64,000 nucleotides of DNA from Streptomyces odontomachi (lineage in GTDB: Bacteria; Actinomycetota; Actinomycetes; Streptomycetales; Streptomycetaceae). How positions within the stretch are numbered: the stretch's first letter is position 1; every line of letters begins with the position of its first letter. Positions 9,474-18,022 of the stretch are shown here, piece after piece. The DNA is taken from positions 62,001 to 126,000 of the forward strand of contig NZ_JAMJWG010000018.1 of NCBI RefSeq assembly GCF_024435355.1. Reading direction: 5' to 3'. Under the pieces are notes generated by a model, which was given only the letters and a program-made list of their open reading frames with translations, was not told the origin of the DNA and searched no databases. The position numbers and the translations under genes were made by a program.

Positions 9474-10369
9474 GCGGCCCCCCTTTCGTCACGGGTCCCG
9501 GGGGGCGCGCCCCGGTACGCCTCCCAGGTCCAGGTCAGGGTGCGGCGGGCCATGACGCCGACGGCGTGCCTGCGGTAGTCCGCGGTGCCGCGCACATCGT
9601 CGATGGGGTTGCAGGCGGCGGCGCACAGGTCGGCGAACCGGCGGACGAGTGACGGGTCGATGGCACCGCCGCTGTCCCACAGGCCGCCGTCCTTCAGCGC
9701 CGCGTTGAGGAAGTCCTCGGCCGCCTGCGCCCGGATCGGGGTGGGGGCGGCGGAGCCGATGCCGGTCCGTACGGTGCGCGTTCTGGGGTGCAGGGCGATG
9801 CCGAAGGCGCACACCGCGATGACCATGGCGTTGCGCGTGCCGACCTTGGAGAACTGCTGCGGCCCGTCGGCCTTCTCGATGTGCACCGCCTTGATCAGCT
9901 CGTCGGGGGCCAGGGCGTTGCGCTTGACGCCGGTGTAGAAGGCGTCGATCGGGATGCGCCGCACGCCGCGCACCGACTCCACCTCGACCTCGGCGCCCGC
10001 GGCCAGCAGGGCCGGGTGGGCGTCACCGGCCGGCGAGGCGGTGCCCAGGTTGCCGCCGACACAGCCGCGGTTGCGGATCTGCGGGGACGCCACGGTGTGG
10101 GAGGCCAGGGCGAGCCCGGGGAGTTCGCCGCGGAGGTTGCGGATGATGTCGGCGTACGGGACGCAGGCGCCGAGCCGTATGGTGCGCTGGTCGGCGTCCC
10201 AGGTGAACAGCTCGCCGATGCGGGTGAGGTCCAGGAGGTGGGTGGGCCGCCGGTGGTCGAAGTTGATCTCGACCATCACGTCCGTGCCACCTGCCAGGGG
10301 CACGGCCGCCGGGTGTGCGGCCTTGGCGGCGAGCGCGTCCGCCCAGCGGGTGGGCCTCAGGAAGTCCAT
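9470..10369 (-). CDS. Xanthine dehydrogenase family, FAD-binding subunit
   Basis: 299 residues, first gene of the operon. The FAD-binding motifs of the family are present: PLAGGTDVMVEIN near residue 30, and QIRNRGCVGGNLGTASPAGD near residue 100. The C-terminal domain resembles the CO-dehydrogenase flavoprotein C-terminal fold. It passes electrons from the Fe-S clusters to NAD+ or another acceptor. The ATG at 10369 follows a purine-rich leader (on the coding strand) that contains a 20-bp-spaced repeat. Confidence 0.93.
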   Translation of the reverse strand: MDFLRPTRWADALAAKAAHPAAVPLAGGTDVMVEINFDHRRPTHLLDLTRIGELFTWDADQRTIRLGACVPYADIIRNLRGELPGLALASHTVASPQIRNRGCVGGNLGTASPAGDAHPALLAAGAEVEVESVRGVRRIPIDAFYTGVKRNALAPDELIKAVHIEKADGPQQFSKVGTRNAMVIAVCAFGIALHPRTRTVRTGIGSAAPTPIRAQAAEDFLNAALKDGGLWDSGGAIDPSLVRRFADLCAAACNPIDDVRGTADYRRHAVGVMARRTLTWTWEAYRGAPPGTRDERGAA

Positions 10370-10401
10370 GAGCGGTGGTCGCCTTCTGCCGTTTCTGCTG
10401 C

Positions 10402-10440
10402 TTCTTCTGTCGGTGCGTCTTTTCTTCTGCCGGTGCGTCT
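10402..10440. repeat. Two near-identical 19-mers, 20 bp apart, in the xdh leader
   Basis: TTCTTCTGTCGGTGCGTCT (10402-10420) recurs at 10422-10440 with one change. On the transcribed strand of the xdh operon this is a purine-rich leader ending about 30 bases before the FAD-subunit start. It might be a protein or mRNA binding site; function unknown. Confidence 0.6.
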
Positions 10441-10470
10441 TCCGGTTCTTCTCTTCCTGCTGTTTCTTCC

Positions 10471-10508
10471 ACTGACCAGTACACCGCGGGGCGCAGGCCG
10501 CGGTCAGT
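10471..10508. promoter_or_regulatory. Inverted repeat ACTGACC-N24-GGTCAGT between xdh and pucR-type gene
   Basis: Perfect 7-bp arms lie between the divergent xanthine dehydrogenase and PucR-type genes, with a CCGCGG pair inside. It is a reasonable candidate for binding by the adjacent PucR regulator, which is an inference from position only. Confidence 0.35.
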
Positions 10509-10615
10509 CACCGAAACTCTGAAGGAGTTGGCTGGCCAGATGGCCTGTCTTGTAGATTCGTATGAATGGCGGGGCGGTACTCGCCCGGCCGCACCCACAA
10601 CGGATCGGCGACGAC

Positions 10616-12664
10616 ATGCGGCTGCGCGCCCTGCTGGAGACCGATGTGCTGGGCCTCAAGCTGCTCGGCGGCGAGGAGGAGCTGGACCGAGTGGTCCGCG
10701 GGGTGATGACGACGGACCTACGGGATCCGAGCCGCTACCTCTCCGGCGGCGAGCTGGTCCTCACCGGCCTGGCCTGGCGGCGCGCGCCCGCCGACTCCGA
10801 ACGCTTCGTGCGGCTGCTGACCGCCGCGGACGTGGCGGCACTCGCAGCCGGTGAGGCCGAACTGGGCGACATCCCCGAGGACCTGGTGCAGGCCTGCGCC
10901 CGGCATCGGCTGCCGCTCTTCGCGGTCCACGAGTCGGTCGCCTTCGCCACCGTCACCGAGCACATCGTGCGTCAGGTCTCCGCCGAGCGGGCCGGTGACC
11001 TGGCGGCGGTGGTGGACCGGCACCGGCGCCTGATGACGTCAGGACCGGCGGGCGACGGGCTCGACACCATCCTCGACCTGCTCGGCTCCGACCTGGACCT
11101 GCGGGCCTGGGTGCTCTCGGCGACCGGGCGACTCGTGGCGGGACCCCGGCAGACCGAGCACAGCCAGACGGGCCCCGGCCACCCCGAGGGCGACACGGGC
11201 GCCCCCCTGGCGCTGCCCGCCGACGTGGCCGTGCGGCTGGCCACCGCCCATCGCGCGGCGGTGCGCACCGGCCGCCCGGAGCCGCACCGGGTGCCGACCG
11301 GCCGCACCGGGCAGCCGACGTATTCACTGTTCGCGGTGGACGGTTCGGGGCGGCCGGCCACGGAGGCGGTGGCGGACACCGACGGTGCGGGCGGCGCGGC
11401 GGCGCTGTCCGACTGGCTGCTGGCCGTCGAAGCGGACGCCGGGGACTGGCCGGCGGAACGTCTCGACCTCCTGCGCGGCGTCACCCAGCTGATCGCGGTG
11501 GAACGCGACCGGCGCAACGCGGCCCGCACGGTGCGCCGCCGACTCGCCCAGGAGATCCTGGAGCTGGCCCGCACGGGCGCGGCGGCGGCGGAGATCGCGG
11601 CCCGCCTCCGGGTGGCGGCGCCCGTCCTGCTGCCGGGCCTCGGCACCGCGCCGCACTGGCAGCTGGTGGTGGCCCGGCTGGAGGTGCAGCCCCGGGGGGA
11701 CGCCGCGGGCGGGCACGAGGGCCACCAGCGGCAGGATGCGCGCGGACGGCCCGGCGGACGGCAGCCACGGGACGTGCCGTACGGGCAGGACCCGCAGGAC
11801 CCGTGGCTCGCGCAGGCCGGGCAGCACGGGCACGACGTACGGAACCGGCCGGACCCGCGGGACGAGCGAAACCGGCAGGAGGCCCGGCGGGCCCCCGCCG
11901 CCGAGCCCGCCGACCGGGACGGCGCAGCCGCGCAGCCGGCCGCGGAACCGGCCGGGGGCCTCGGCGGTGGGACCGCCGGGCAGGGGCCGGTGCGCGGCAC
12001 GCTGGTGGAGGTGGGGGCGGCCACCCAGGCCCTGCTGGAGGAGATCCTCGTCGACCCCCGTGCCACCGGCACCGAACCCTCCGACCGGCTCGCCGTCGCC
12101 CACATAGCCGGCGAGGCCGTCGCGCTGGTGCCGCTGCCCCCGGCCGTCGGGCAGGACGGCGCCGGGGCGGGGCTGACCGCGGAGGCGCTGCTGGCGGCGG
12201 TGCGCGAGCCGCTCTCGGCCGGCCTCGGCGACGGCGACCGGCTCACCCTCGGATGCAGCGCCGTCGTGCAGTCGGCCGAGGGGTTGCGCGGCGCCCTGGA
12301 GGAAGCCAGGCACGCCCGCCGGGTGGCCGCGGCACGCCCCGGTCAGGTGTCCGCCGCCGGCCACGACGAGCTGGCCTCCCACGTGCTGCTGCTGCCGTTC
12401 GTGCCGGACGACGTGCGGCGCGCCTTCACGGCGCGGCTGCTGGATCCGTTGCGGGACTACGACCGGCGGCACCGTGCGGAACTGGTCGCCACGCTGGAGG
12501 CGTTCCTCGACAGCGACGGTTCCTGGACGCGGTGCGCCACGCAGCTGCACCTGCACGTGAACACGTTGCGCTACCGGATCGGCCGGATCGAGCAGCTGAC
12601 CGGGCGTGATCTCTCCCGTCTCGAGGACAAGCTGGACTTCTTCCTGGCCCTGCGGATGACCTGA
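10616..12664 (+). CDS. PucR-family transcriptional regulator
   Basis: About 682 residues from ATG at 10616; an in-frame ATG 18 codons upstream (10562) has no ribosome binding site. The N-terminal PucR ligand domain begins at once (LRALLETDVLGLKLLGG, TTDLRDPSRYLSGGELVLTG), and the C-terminus carries the PucR helix-turn-helix (LDSDGSWTRCATQLHLHVNTLRYRIGRIEQLTG). Such regulators control purine degradation in bacilli and actinomycetes, and this gene is divergent from a xanthine dehydrogenase operon, its likely target. Residues about 358-460 are a low-complexity Gly/Arg/Gln/Pro linker not expected in the family. No TTA codon seen. Confidence 0.9.
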   Translation: MRLRALLETDVLGLKLLGGEEELDRVVRGVMTTDLRDPSRYLSGGELVLTGLAWRRAPADSERFVRLLTAADVAALAAGEAELGDIPEDLVQACARHRLPLFAVHESVAFATVTEHIVRQVSAERAGDLAAVVDRHRRLMTSGPAGDGLDTILDLLGSDLDLRAWVLSATGRLVAGPRQTEHSQTGPGHPEGDTGAPLALPADVAVRLATAHRAAVRTGRPEPHRVPTGRTGQPTYSLFAVDGSGRPATEAVADTDGAGGAAALSDWLLAVEADAGDWPAERLDLLRGVTQLIAVERDRRNAARTVRRRLAQEILELARTGAAAAEIAARLRVAAPVLLPGLGTAPHWQLVVARLEVQPRGDAAGGHEGHQRQDARGRPGGRQPRDVPYGQDPQDPWLAQAGQHGHDVRNRPDPRDERNRQEARRAPAAEPADRDGAAAQPAAEPAGGLGGGTAGQGPVRGTLVEVGAATQALLEEILVDPRATGTEPSDRLAVAHIAGEAVALVPLPPAVGQDGAGAGLTAEALLAAVREPLSAGLGDGDRLTLGCSAVVQSAEGLRGALEEARHARRVAAARPGQVSAAGHDELASHVLLLPFVPDDVRRAFTARLLDPLRDYDRRHRAELVATLEAFLDSDGSWTRCATQLHLHVNTLRYRIGRIEQLTGRDLSRLEDKLDFFLALRMT

Positions 12665-12721
12665 CACTCCGCCACAACCGCTCCGCGGCACGCCCAGGGG
12701 TGCGCACACGGGCCGCGACTT

Positions 12722-12737
12722 TGTGAAATCATTCACT
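12722..12737 (+). promoter_or_regulatory. Rex- or Crp-like operator candidate
   Basis: TGTGAAATCATTCACT resembles the published S. coelicolor Rex operator (TGTGAACNNNTTCACA), differing in the C after TGTGAA and at the last base. It equally fits a Crp site (TGTGA-N6-TCACA). It lies 83 bases before the GTG of the TPR-protein gene, where a promoter would be expected. Confidence 0.5.
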
Positions 12738-12820
12738 CACGCCCTCTTGGCCCGGCCTGTCCTTCCGTGCTGAGATGCGGCCACGACTCAACATCACAAA
12801 GGTGTGCTAGGGGAGGGAAC

Positions 12821-13597
12821 GTGGCGCGTACCGCCATGTCTGGTACCGGAACGACCACAGCAAACGATCCACTCCAGACCGCGGTATGGCGGTTGCGTTC
12901 GCGTGCCTGTTGGGGGGACGCAGCCGCCCTTCTAGAGCCTCTGGCGACATCCGACGCCGCGGCGGCGTTGCAACGCGCCGCCCTGCTCGCCGAGCGCTGC
13001 CTGTACACCGAGCAGGGCTGGGCCGAGGCGGAGGACGCACTGCGCACGGCGGAGGCGCTGGCACAGAACGACGAGGAGCGGGGCGCGGCCGCGTGTGAGC
13101 GGGGGCATCTCGCGTACGCCGCCACCCTGTTGAAGGTGCGGGACCGGGCGGACGAGGCACGCGCCGCGCTGGGGCGCGCGGCAGCGCTCATCGCACCGGA
13201 CGCGCCGGCGCGCGCGCTGCTGGACTTCCGGCGTGGGCTGATCTCCGAGAACCTCGCCGGGTCGGCCCAGGCGGCGCGCGCCGCGTACCACAGGGCGCAG
13301 GCCGCTGCGCTCACCCAGGACGACCCGCTGCTGCTGTCCTTCATCTGGCGCCAGCTGGGCGGGCTCGCCCTGCGCGACGGTGACCTCGCCGAGGCCCGGC
13401 ACGGCTTTGCGGAGTCCCTGCGGATCCGCGAGGAGCTGGGCTACCTCGTCGGCACGGCGCCCGCACTGGCGTCGCTCGCCGACGCGGAGTCCGAGCCGGA
13501 GGCGAGCCGCCTGCGCGCCGAGGCCGCCCGCCTGTTCCGGCTGCTGGGCGGCGTACCGACCTGGCTGGGCGCCCAGCTGGAGCCGTCAGCGGCCTGA
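12821..13597 (+). CDS. Tetratricopeptide-like helical repeat protein
   Basis: 258 residues, Ala-rich and entirely helical in pattern. Repeating pairs of amphipathic helices with small residues at packing positions (AAALQRAALLAERCLYTEQGW, DEARAALGRAAALIAPDAPA, AAYHRAQAAAL, AEARHGFAESLRIREELGY) indicate a TPR-type scaffold. The GTG at 12821 was preferred because GGGGAGGG precedes it at good spacing. No enzymatic motif is seen. A Rex/Crp-like site upstream suggests redox or cAMP-linked control, which is inference. Confidence 0.7.
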   Translation: MARTAMSGTGTTTANDPLQTAVWRLRSRACWGDAAALLEPLATSDAAAALQRAALLAERCLYTEQGWAEAEDALRTAEALAQNDEERGAAACERGHLAYAATLLKVRDRADEARAALGRAAALIAPDAPARALLDFRRGLISENLAGSAQAARAAYHRAQAAALTQDDPLLLSFIWRQLGGLALRDGDLAEARHGFAESLRIREELGYLVGTAPALASLADAESEPEASRLRAEAARLFRLLGGVPTWLGAQLEPSAA

Positions 13598-13649
13598 CGC
13601 GGTCCGGCCACGGCCGGCACCCCCGCACCGGCGGAGGGCGCCGGCCGCC

Positions 13650-14960
13650 TCAGCACTCCGTGCGGAAGTGGTCCCGTACCAGGGACTCGACGCGCGCCAG
13701 GTCATGTGCGGCCAGGGCGTCCAGGAGCTGAGCATGCTCCGCCGCGTGGGCCAGCAGACTCGCCCGACGGCAGGAACCCGACCCGGCCACCCGGGGCCAC
13801 TGGGCGCGCCGGTGCAGGTCATCCGCGGTCTGGACGAGCTGCTGGTTGCCCGCGAGGCCGAGCAGGGCCCGATGGAAGGCGCGGTCGGCGAGCACGTACC
13901 CCGCACGGTCCGCGCATCCCGCCGGCCCCGTGGCGGCCTCGGCGAGCGCCCCGAACTCGGCCCAGCGCTGGGCCGGCACCGCGTGCGCCAGACGCAGCAT
14001 CACGGGCACCTCTATCAAGGCCCTGACCTCGGCAAGCTCCGCCAGCTCGCGGGCGTCCCTGCACACCACGCGAAAGCCGCGGTTGGGCACCACTTCCACG
14101 GCGCCCTCGCAGGCGAGCTGCTGCATGGCCTCGCGCACCGGTGTCGCCGACACCCCGAAGCGCTCCCCCAGCACCGGCGCCGAATAGACCTTGCCGGGCA
14201 CCAGTTCGCCCTCCAGCAGGGCGGTGCGCAGGGCGTCCAGCACCTGACCGCGCACGGAGACCCGGCGGACCTGGCCGCGCAGCGGCTGCGGCGCGTGCGG
14301 CGGCTCCGACGGCGCCGGGCCGGATGGCGGCACATCGCGGTCCGTTTCCGGTGCGATCCCCGCACCGCCCTCGGACGAGCCCGGCCCGCGCCACGCATGC
14401 GGCACCTGCGCGTACGACTCGGGCGTGGCCTGCGCGTACGACTCGGGCGTGGCCCGCGGGTGGTACGCGGACGCGGTCTGTGGTCGGTGCTCGGACGCGA
14501 TCCGGGGTCCGTGGTCGGGCCCGCTGCCCGAGCCACACCCCGGTTCGCCCTCCGGGCCCTGCCCGGAGCCGGCTTGCAGGCCGTACGCGGACACGACCGG
14601 CGGGCACGGTTCCGGCACCCGGGCGTGCGCCGTGACGGGCGGGGCGGACGCCGCGGCGGACACCGTGACCGGAGCGGCCGGCGCCCCGGCGGACGCCACG
14701 GCCGGCGGTACCGCGGGCGGCACGGTGCCGGAGGGTGCCGTACGGCCCTGCGAGGTCCCGCGCTCCGAAGGCGCCCCGCGCTCCGAGGGCGCAGCAGGTC
14801 CCGGGGACGGCGTGGGACGTCCCGAGGATGCCGGAGGTCGTGGGGACGCCGTACGGCTCGGTGCGTCCGGCGCGAGGGGCGGGTCCGGGCGGGCGGAGTC
14901 GCCCGCGGCGGGCAACCCGGCGGTGCCGTGGTCGGCGTTCCGCGTGCGGGGATGCTCCAC
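13650..14960 (-). CDS. GntR-family regulator (FadR/FCD type) with long disordered N-terminus
   Basis: 436 residues from GTG at 14960, which has AAGGAG 7 bases upstream. Only about the last 200 residues look like a normal FadR-type regulator: winged helix SVRGQVLDALRTALLEGELVPG to SATPVREAMQQLACEGAVEVVPNRGFRV, then an FCD ligand domain with DRAFHRALLGLAGN. The first 230 or so residues are Pro/Ala/Ser/Gly-rich with no predicted fold and include a 24-bp tandem repeat. Typical members are 220-250 residues, so this extension is exceptional. The alternative is that translation starts internally, close to the winged helix. Target genes unknown. Confidence 0.8.
   Translation of the reverse strand: MEHPRTRNADHGTAGLPAAGDSARPDPPLAPDAPSRTASPRPPASSGRPTPSPGPAAPSERGAPSERGTSQGRTAPSGTVPPAVPPAVASAGAPAAPVTVSAAASAPPVTAHARVPEPCPPVVSAYGLQAGSGQGPEGEPGCGSGSGPDHGPRIASEHRPQTASAYHPRATPESYAQATPESYAQVPHAWRGPGSSEGGAGIAPETDRDVPPSGPAPSEPPHAPQPLRGQVRRVSVRGQVLDALRTALLEGELVPGKVYSAPVLGERFGVSATPVREAMQQLACEGAVEVVPNRGFRVVCRDARELAELAEVRALIEVPVMLRLAHAVPAQRWAEFGALAEAATGPAGCADRAGYVLADRAFHRALLGLAGNQQLVQTADDLHRRAQWPRVAGSGSCRRASLLAHAAEHAQLLDALAAHDLARVESLVRDHFRTEC
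14407..14454. repeat. Two identical 24-bp tandem repeats within the GntR gene
   Basis: TGCGCGTACGACTCGGGCGT plus GGCC occurs at 14407-14430 and again at 14431-14454; a diverged third copy follows. On the coding strand they encode the repeated octapeptide ATPESYAQ in the disordered N-terminus. Confidence 0.85.
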
Positions 14961-15082
14961 TGCTGCACTCCTTCTAGCGGCCGGGCGCGCCATCGCGCCA
15001 CTCGCACACCGGCGGGCCGCGTGCTGATCCGAGCAGCACGATAGGGCGACGAAGCCCCAGTTGAAACCTCGATCTTCTCGAG

Positions 15083-15101
15083 TAAGGTAAGGCTTACCTG
15101 A
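15083..15101 (+). promoter_or_regulatory. Iron box (DmdR/IdeR operator)
   Basis: TAAGGTAAGGCTTACCTGA matches the actinobacterial IdeR/DmdR iron-box consensus (TTAGGTTAGGCTAACCTAA) at 15 of 19 positions and is itself nearly palindromic. It lies 27 bases before the ATG of the FhuF-like gene, so it would block transcription when iron is plentiful. Confidence 0.8.
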
Positions 15102-15128
15102 AACCGAACGAGATCGGGTGGTCCCCGT

Positions 15129-16025
15129 ATGCCCGCTTCCGCCCTGGCCGGCCCCGCCGCACCGCGCGCCACCGCGCGTCCGGGCACCGTGCCCGAGCCG
15201 GCCGGCTCGCCGATGGCGGAGGCCTACGCCCGACTCGCCGCGGTCCACCCCGGGCTGCGGGTGACCGAGCCGGCGCCCGGCGAGCCCGACCCGTCGGGCG
15301 TGGACTGGATCCCGGTCGAGCAGCTCGCCTCGGGCGGCCCCGCGCTCGACTCCTTCCTGGCCTTCGTCGACGCCCGGTCGCAGCGCGACTACGGCCGGCG
15401 GGCACGCCCCGACGTCGTGGCCACCTTCGCGCTGCACCGGTACGCCTGGTCCGCGTGCCTGTTGATCACCGTGCCGTGGTTCCTGGCCCGGCGGGTGCCG
15501 CGGCTGCCCGTGTCAGCCGTGGCGTACCACCGCACCGAGGGCCGTATCGCGGTCCGCACCGGCACGTTCGCCTGCCTGCCGGACGACCCGGCGGCCACGC
15601 TGCCCACCGCGCGCGTGGTGCCGGACGAGGAGGCGCTGCGCACCGAGGTGCGCGCGGCCGTGGCCGAGCACCTGACGCCGCTGCTCGCGGCCTTCGGGCC
15701 GCGCATGCGGCGCCGCGGCCGGGCCCTGTGGGGGATGGCGACCGACGAGATCACCGAAGGACTCTGGTACATCGGCCATCTGCTCGGCGAGGAACAGCGG
15801 TCGCGCGCGGAGCTGGCCAGGCTGCTCCCGGGCGGCACCGCCCCGTACGCCTCGGGTGCCGCCTTCCGCGAGCTGGCGGACGCCGGCGGGCGGGCCCTGA
15901 CGACCCGCAACCGGGCGAGCTGCTGCCTCTACTACACGCTGCGCCCCGAGGACACCTGCGCGACCTGCCCGCGCACCTGCGACACCGACCGCGTCGCCCG
16001 GCTGACCGCCCCTGCCGGTCACTGA
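15129..16025 (+). CDS. FhuF-like ferric siderophore reductase, (2Fe-2S)-binding
   Basis: 298 residues. The C-terminus has the FhuF-type cluster motif C-C-x10-C-x2-C (SCCLYYTLRPEDTCATC), which binds an unusual [2Fe-2S] centre, followed by one more Cys (PRTC). FhuF-like proteins reduce ferric hydroxamate siderophores in the cytoplasm to release iron. The middle region contains the conserved LWGMATDEITEGLWYIGHLLG segment. The upstream iron box supports induction under iron starvation. It is a single gene with no siderophore biosynthesis genes nearby. The start was taken as the first ATG after the iron box; a later ATG (MAEAYARL) is possible. Confidence 0.86.
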   Translation: MPASALAGPAAPRATARPGTVPEPAGSPMAEAYARLAAVHPGLRVTEPAPGEPDPSGVDWIPVEQLASGGPALDSFLAFVDARSQRDYGRRARPDVVATFALHRYAWSACLLITVPWFLARRVPRLPVSAVAYHRTEGRIAVRTGTFACLPDDPAATLPTARVVPDEEALRTEVRAAVAEHLTPLLAAFGPRMRRRGRALWGMATDEITEGLWYIGHLLGEEQRSRAELARLLPGGTAPYASGAAFRELADAGGRALTTRNRASCCLYYTLRPEDTCATCPRTCDTDRVARLTAPAGH

Positions 16026-16078
16026 GCCCTCGCCACAGCGCTATCCTTCCAACCCTCTTGCAGGGGGCTCCCGTTCGC

Positions 16079-16098
16079 GCCAGTCGAACGCAACTGGC
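16079..16098. promoter_or_regulatory. Inverted repeat GCCAGT-N8-ACTGGC upstream of DUF2637 gene
   Basis: Perfect 6-bp arms with an 8-base loop, about 150 bases before the DUF2637 start and 54 bases after the FhuF-like stop. It could be an operator or a weak terminator; the sequence does not decide. Confidence 0.3.
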
Positions 16099-16246
16099 AT
16101 GATCCACACGAGAGTTCGGGAGGAATGCCGCCGCTCGCCCCACCGGGCACCTCTTTGGCGTTCTCTTGTCCCGAAACCCCCGGCAAGGCACGTGCATCGC
16201 GCCACCATGACGCCCGAAACGCCCGAACCCGAACCAAGGGACCCAG

Positions 16247-17371
16247 ATGAGACTTACCGATATATCGCCGGACTGGTTGTTGGTGGGCGCCGTGCTGTTG
16301 CTGGGCATGGGGACGGCGATTGCGGTACTCGCACGCACACGGCGTGCCGGGGAGAAGGCCACCGCCGAGGACTCGTGGGAGCGCAGCGAGGAGCGTCGAC
16401 GGCGCAAGGAGACCCTGTACGGCACGGCGTCGTACGCCCTGCTGTTCTGCTGCGCGGCCGTCGCCGCCGCGCTCTCCTTCCACGGTCTGGTCGGCTTCGG
16501 GCAGCAGAACCTGGGCCTGTCCGGCGGCTGGGAGTACCTGGTGCCGTTCGGTCTCGACGGTGCCGCGATGTTCTGCTCGGTGCTCGCGGTGCGGGAGGCC
16601 AGCCACGGTGACGCGGCGCTCGGCTCGCGGCTGCTGGTGTGGCTGTTCGCAGGGGCCTCGGCGTGGTTCAACTGGGTGCACGCACCGCGTGGGCTCGGGC
16701 ATGCGGGTGCCCCGCACTTCTTCGCCGGGATGTCGCTGTCCGCGGCCATCCTGTTCGACCGTGCGCTGAAGCAGACGCGCCGCGCCGCCCTGCGCGAACA
16801 GGGCCTGGTGCCCCGCCCGCTGCCGCAGATCCGCATGGTCCGCTGGGCGCGCGCACCGCGTGAGACCTACGCGGCCTGGTCCCTGATGCTGCTGGAGGGC
16901 GTCCGCACGCTCGACGAGGCCGTCGAAGAGGTGCGCGAGGACCGCCGGCAGAAGGAGCACAACCGCCGGCTGCGCCGTACGCAGCAGCGGCACGAGCGGG
17001 CCCACCTGAAGGCGCTGAGCGGCTCCAGGTGGCCCTCGCGCGGCGGGCGGCAGGTCGACGTGCCGGCCGTGACCACCGGCTCGCCCGCGTCCTCCGGCTC
17101 CACCCCGGCGCTCACCGCGGCGGAAGGCAACGCGGCGCTCCCCGCCGGGGCCGGCACGACGTCGCTCCCTTCCCCGGCAACCGACAGCTCCGCCGACTCC
17201 GCCCGCCCGCACGCCGACCTGTCGCCGCTGCGCAGCCGGCCCTCCCTGGAGGCCGTCAGGTTCGGCGAGCCGGTCACCGTCGACCTCACCGCCGAGGACG
17301 ACACCCAGACGCTGCCCCGGCTGGACTCGCTGGAGCGCAAGCTCAAGGACCTGGAGCAGCAGTTCGGCTGA
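16247..17371 (+). CDS. DUF2637 domain membrane protein
   Basis: 374 residues. Four hydrophobic segments are visible in the first 180 residues (WLLVGAVLLLGMGTAIAVLA; YALLFCCAAVAAALSFHGLVGF; YLVPFGLDGAAMFCSVLAV; LLVWLFAGASAWFNWVHA), separated by charged loops including EERRRRKE. The PFGLDGAAM and ASAWFNWVHAP stretches are typical of DUF2637, a family shared by chromosomal loci and actinomycete conjugative plasmids (spread proteins). The C-terminal 180 residues form an Arg-rich cytoplasmic tail, a Ser/Pro/Thr linker and a final coiled-coil-like end (LDSLERKLKDLEQQFG). No mobile-element genes surround it, so a chromosomal role is likely. Confidence 0.83.
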   Translation: MRLTDISPDWLLVGAVLLLGMGTAIAVLARTRRAGEKATAEDSWERSEERRRRKETLYGTASYALLFCCAAVAAALSFHGLVGFGQQNLGLSGGWEYLVPFGLDGAAMFCSVLAVREASHGDAALGSRLLVWLFAGASAWFNWVHAPRGLGHAGAPHFFAGMSLSAAILFDRALKQTRRAALREQGLVPRPLPQIRMVRWARAPRETYAAWSLMLLEGVRTLDEAVEEVREDRRQKEHNRRLRRTQQRHERAHLKALSGSRWPSRGGRQVDVPAVTTGSPASSGSTPALTAAEGNAALPAGAGTTSLPSPATDSSADSARPHADLSPLRSRPSLEAVRFGEPVTVDLTAEDDTQTLPRLDSLERKLKDLEQQFG

Positions 17372-17593
17372 GGGTGAGCCGCCGGCTCGACTCGCTCCGA
17401 CCGCCGGCCCGGTCGGCTCGGCCTCGTGCCGGTCGACGCATCGCCGAATGACGGCGTTGCCGCATCTTCCGTGACGACGGTGTCGCCGTCTTCCGGAGCG
17501 GCGACGCCGTCGGCGCGTTCCAGCGCCCGTACCACGCCCGCGCCCCCTGCGGTCCCCCGACCGGCGCCCCAGTCCCAAGGCTCGTGGGCAGGC

Positions 17594-18022
17594 TCACTCG
17601 CCGCCCGCCTCCAGCTCGAACCACACCACCTTGCCGGCCTCCTCGCCGGGCCCGGTGCCCTGGGTGCGTACCCCCCAGGCGTCCGCGAGGCACTGCACGA
17701 GCATCAGGCCCCGGCCGTTGGTGCCCTCGTCAGGGCTCGGCGTGCGCGGCCTGGGGATGCGCCCGGCGAAGTCCCTGACCTCCACGTACAAGGTGTCCTG
17801 GCGCACCACAGCGGTGAGTACGGCATCCCCGTCCGTGTGCACCAGTGCGTTGGTGACGAGCTCGGTGGTGAGCAGCTCGGCCGTGTCGGAACGGCCCGGC
17901 TTCCCCCAGTGCTCCAGCAGTGTGCGCAGCGCATGGCGGGTCTCCGGAACCGCGCGGAGATCCGCCCGGCAGACCCTGCGCATGAATCGGGTGCGCTCGG
18001 TATCGCGTGATTGCCTTGTCAT
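17594..18022 (-). CDS. RsbW-like ATP-binding protein (HATPase, putative anti-sigma/serine kinase)
   Basis: 142 residues from ATG at 18022 (GGGGGAC precedes it). It is a stand-alone GHKL ATPase domain: N box ELVTNALVHT, D box VEVRDFAGRIP, and the lid/G box GTNGRGLMLVQCLADAWGV. Such proteins bind and phosphorylate anti-anti-sigma factors or sequester sigma factors; streptomycetes have dozens. No partner STAS or sigma gene is adjacent. A phased TCAT repeat array lies about 125-170 bases upstream, probably in its promoter. Confidence 0.86.
   Translation of the reverse strand: MTRQSRDTERTRFMRRVCRADLRAVPETRHALRTLLEHWGKPGRSDTAELLTTELVTNALVHTDGDAVLTAVVRQDTLYVEVRDFAGRIPRPRTPSPDEGTNGRGLMLVQCLADAWGVRTQGTGPGEEAGKVVWFELEAGGE

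Noticed and set aside
16247..17371. DUF2637 gene considered as a sign of an integrated conjugative plasmid
   Set aside because: No integrase, replication, tra or kil/kor genes and no tRNA attachment site nearby; composition matches the chromosome.
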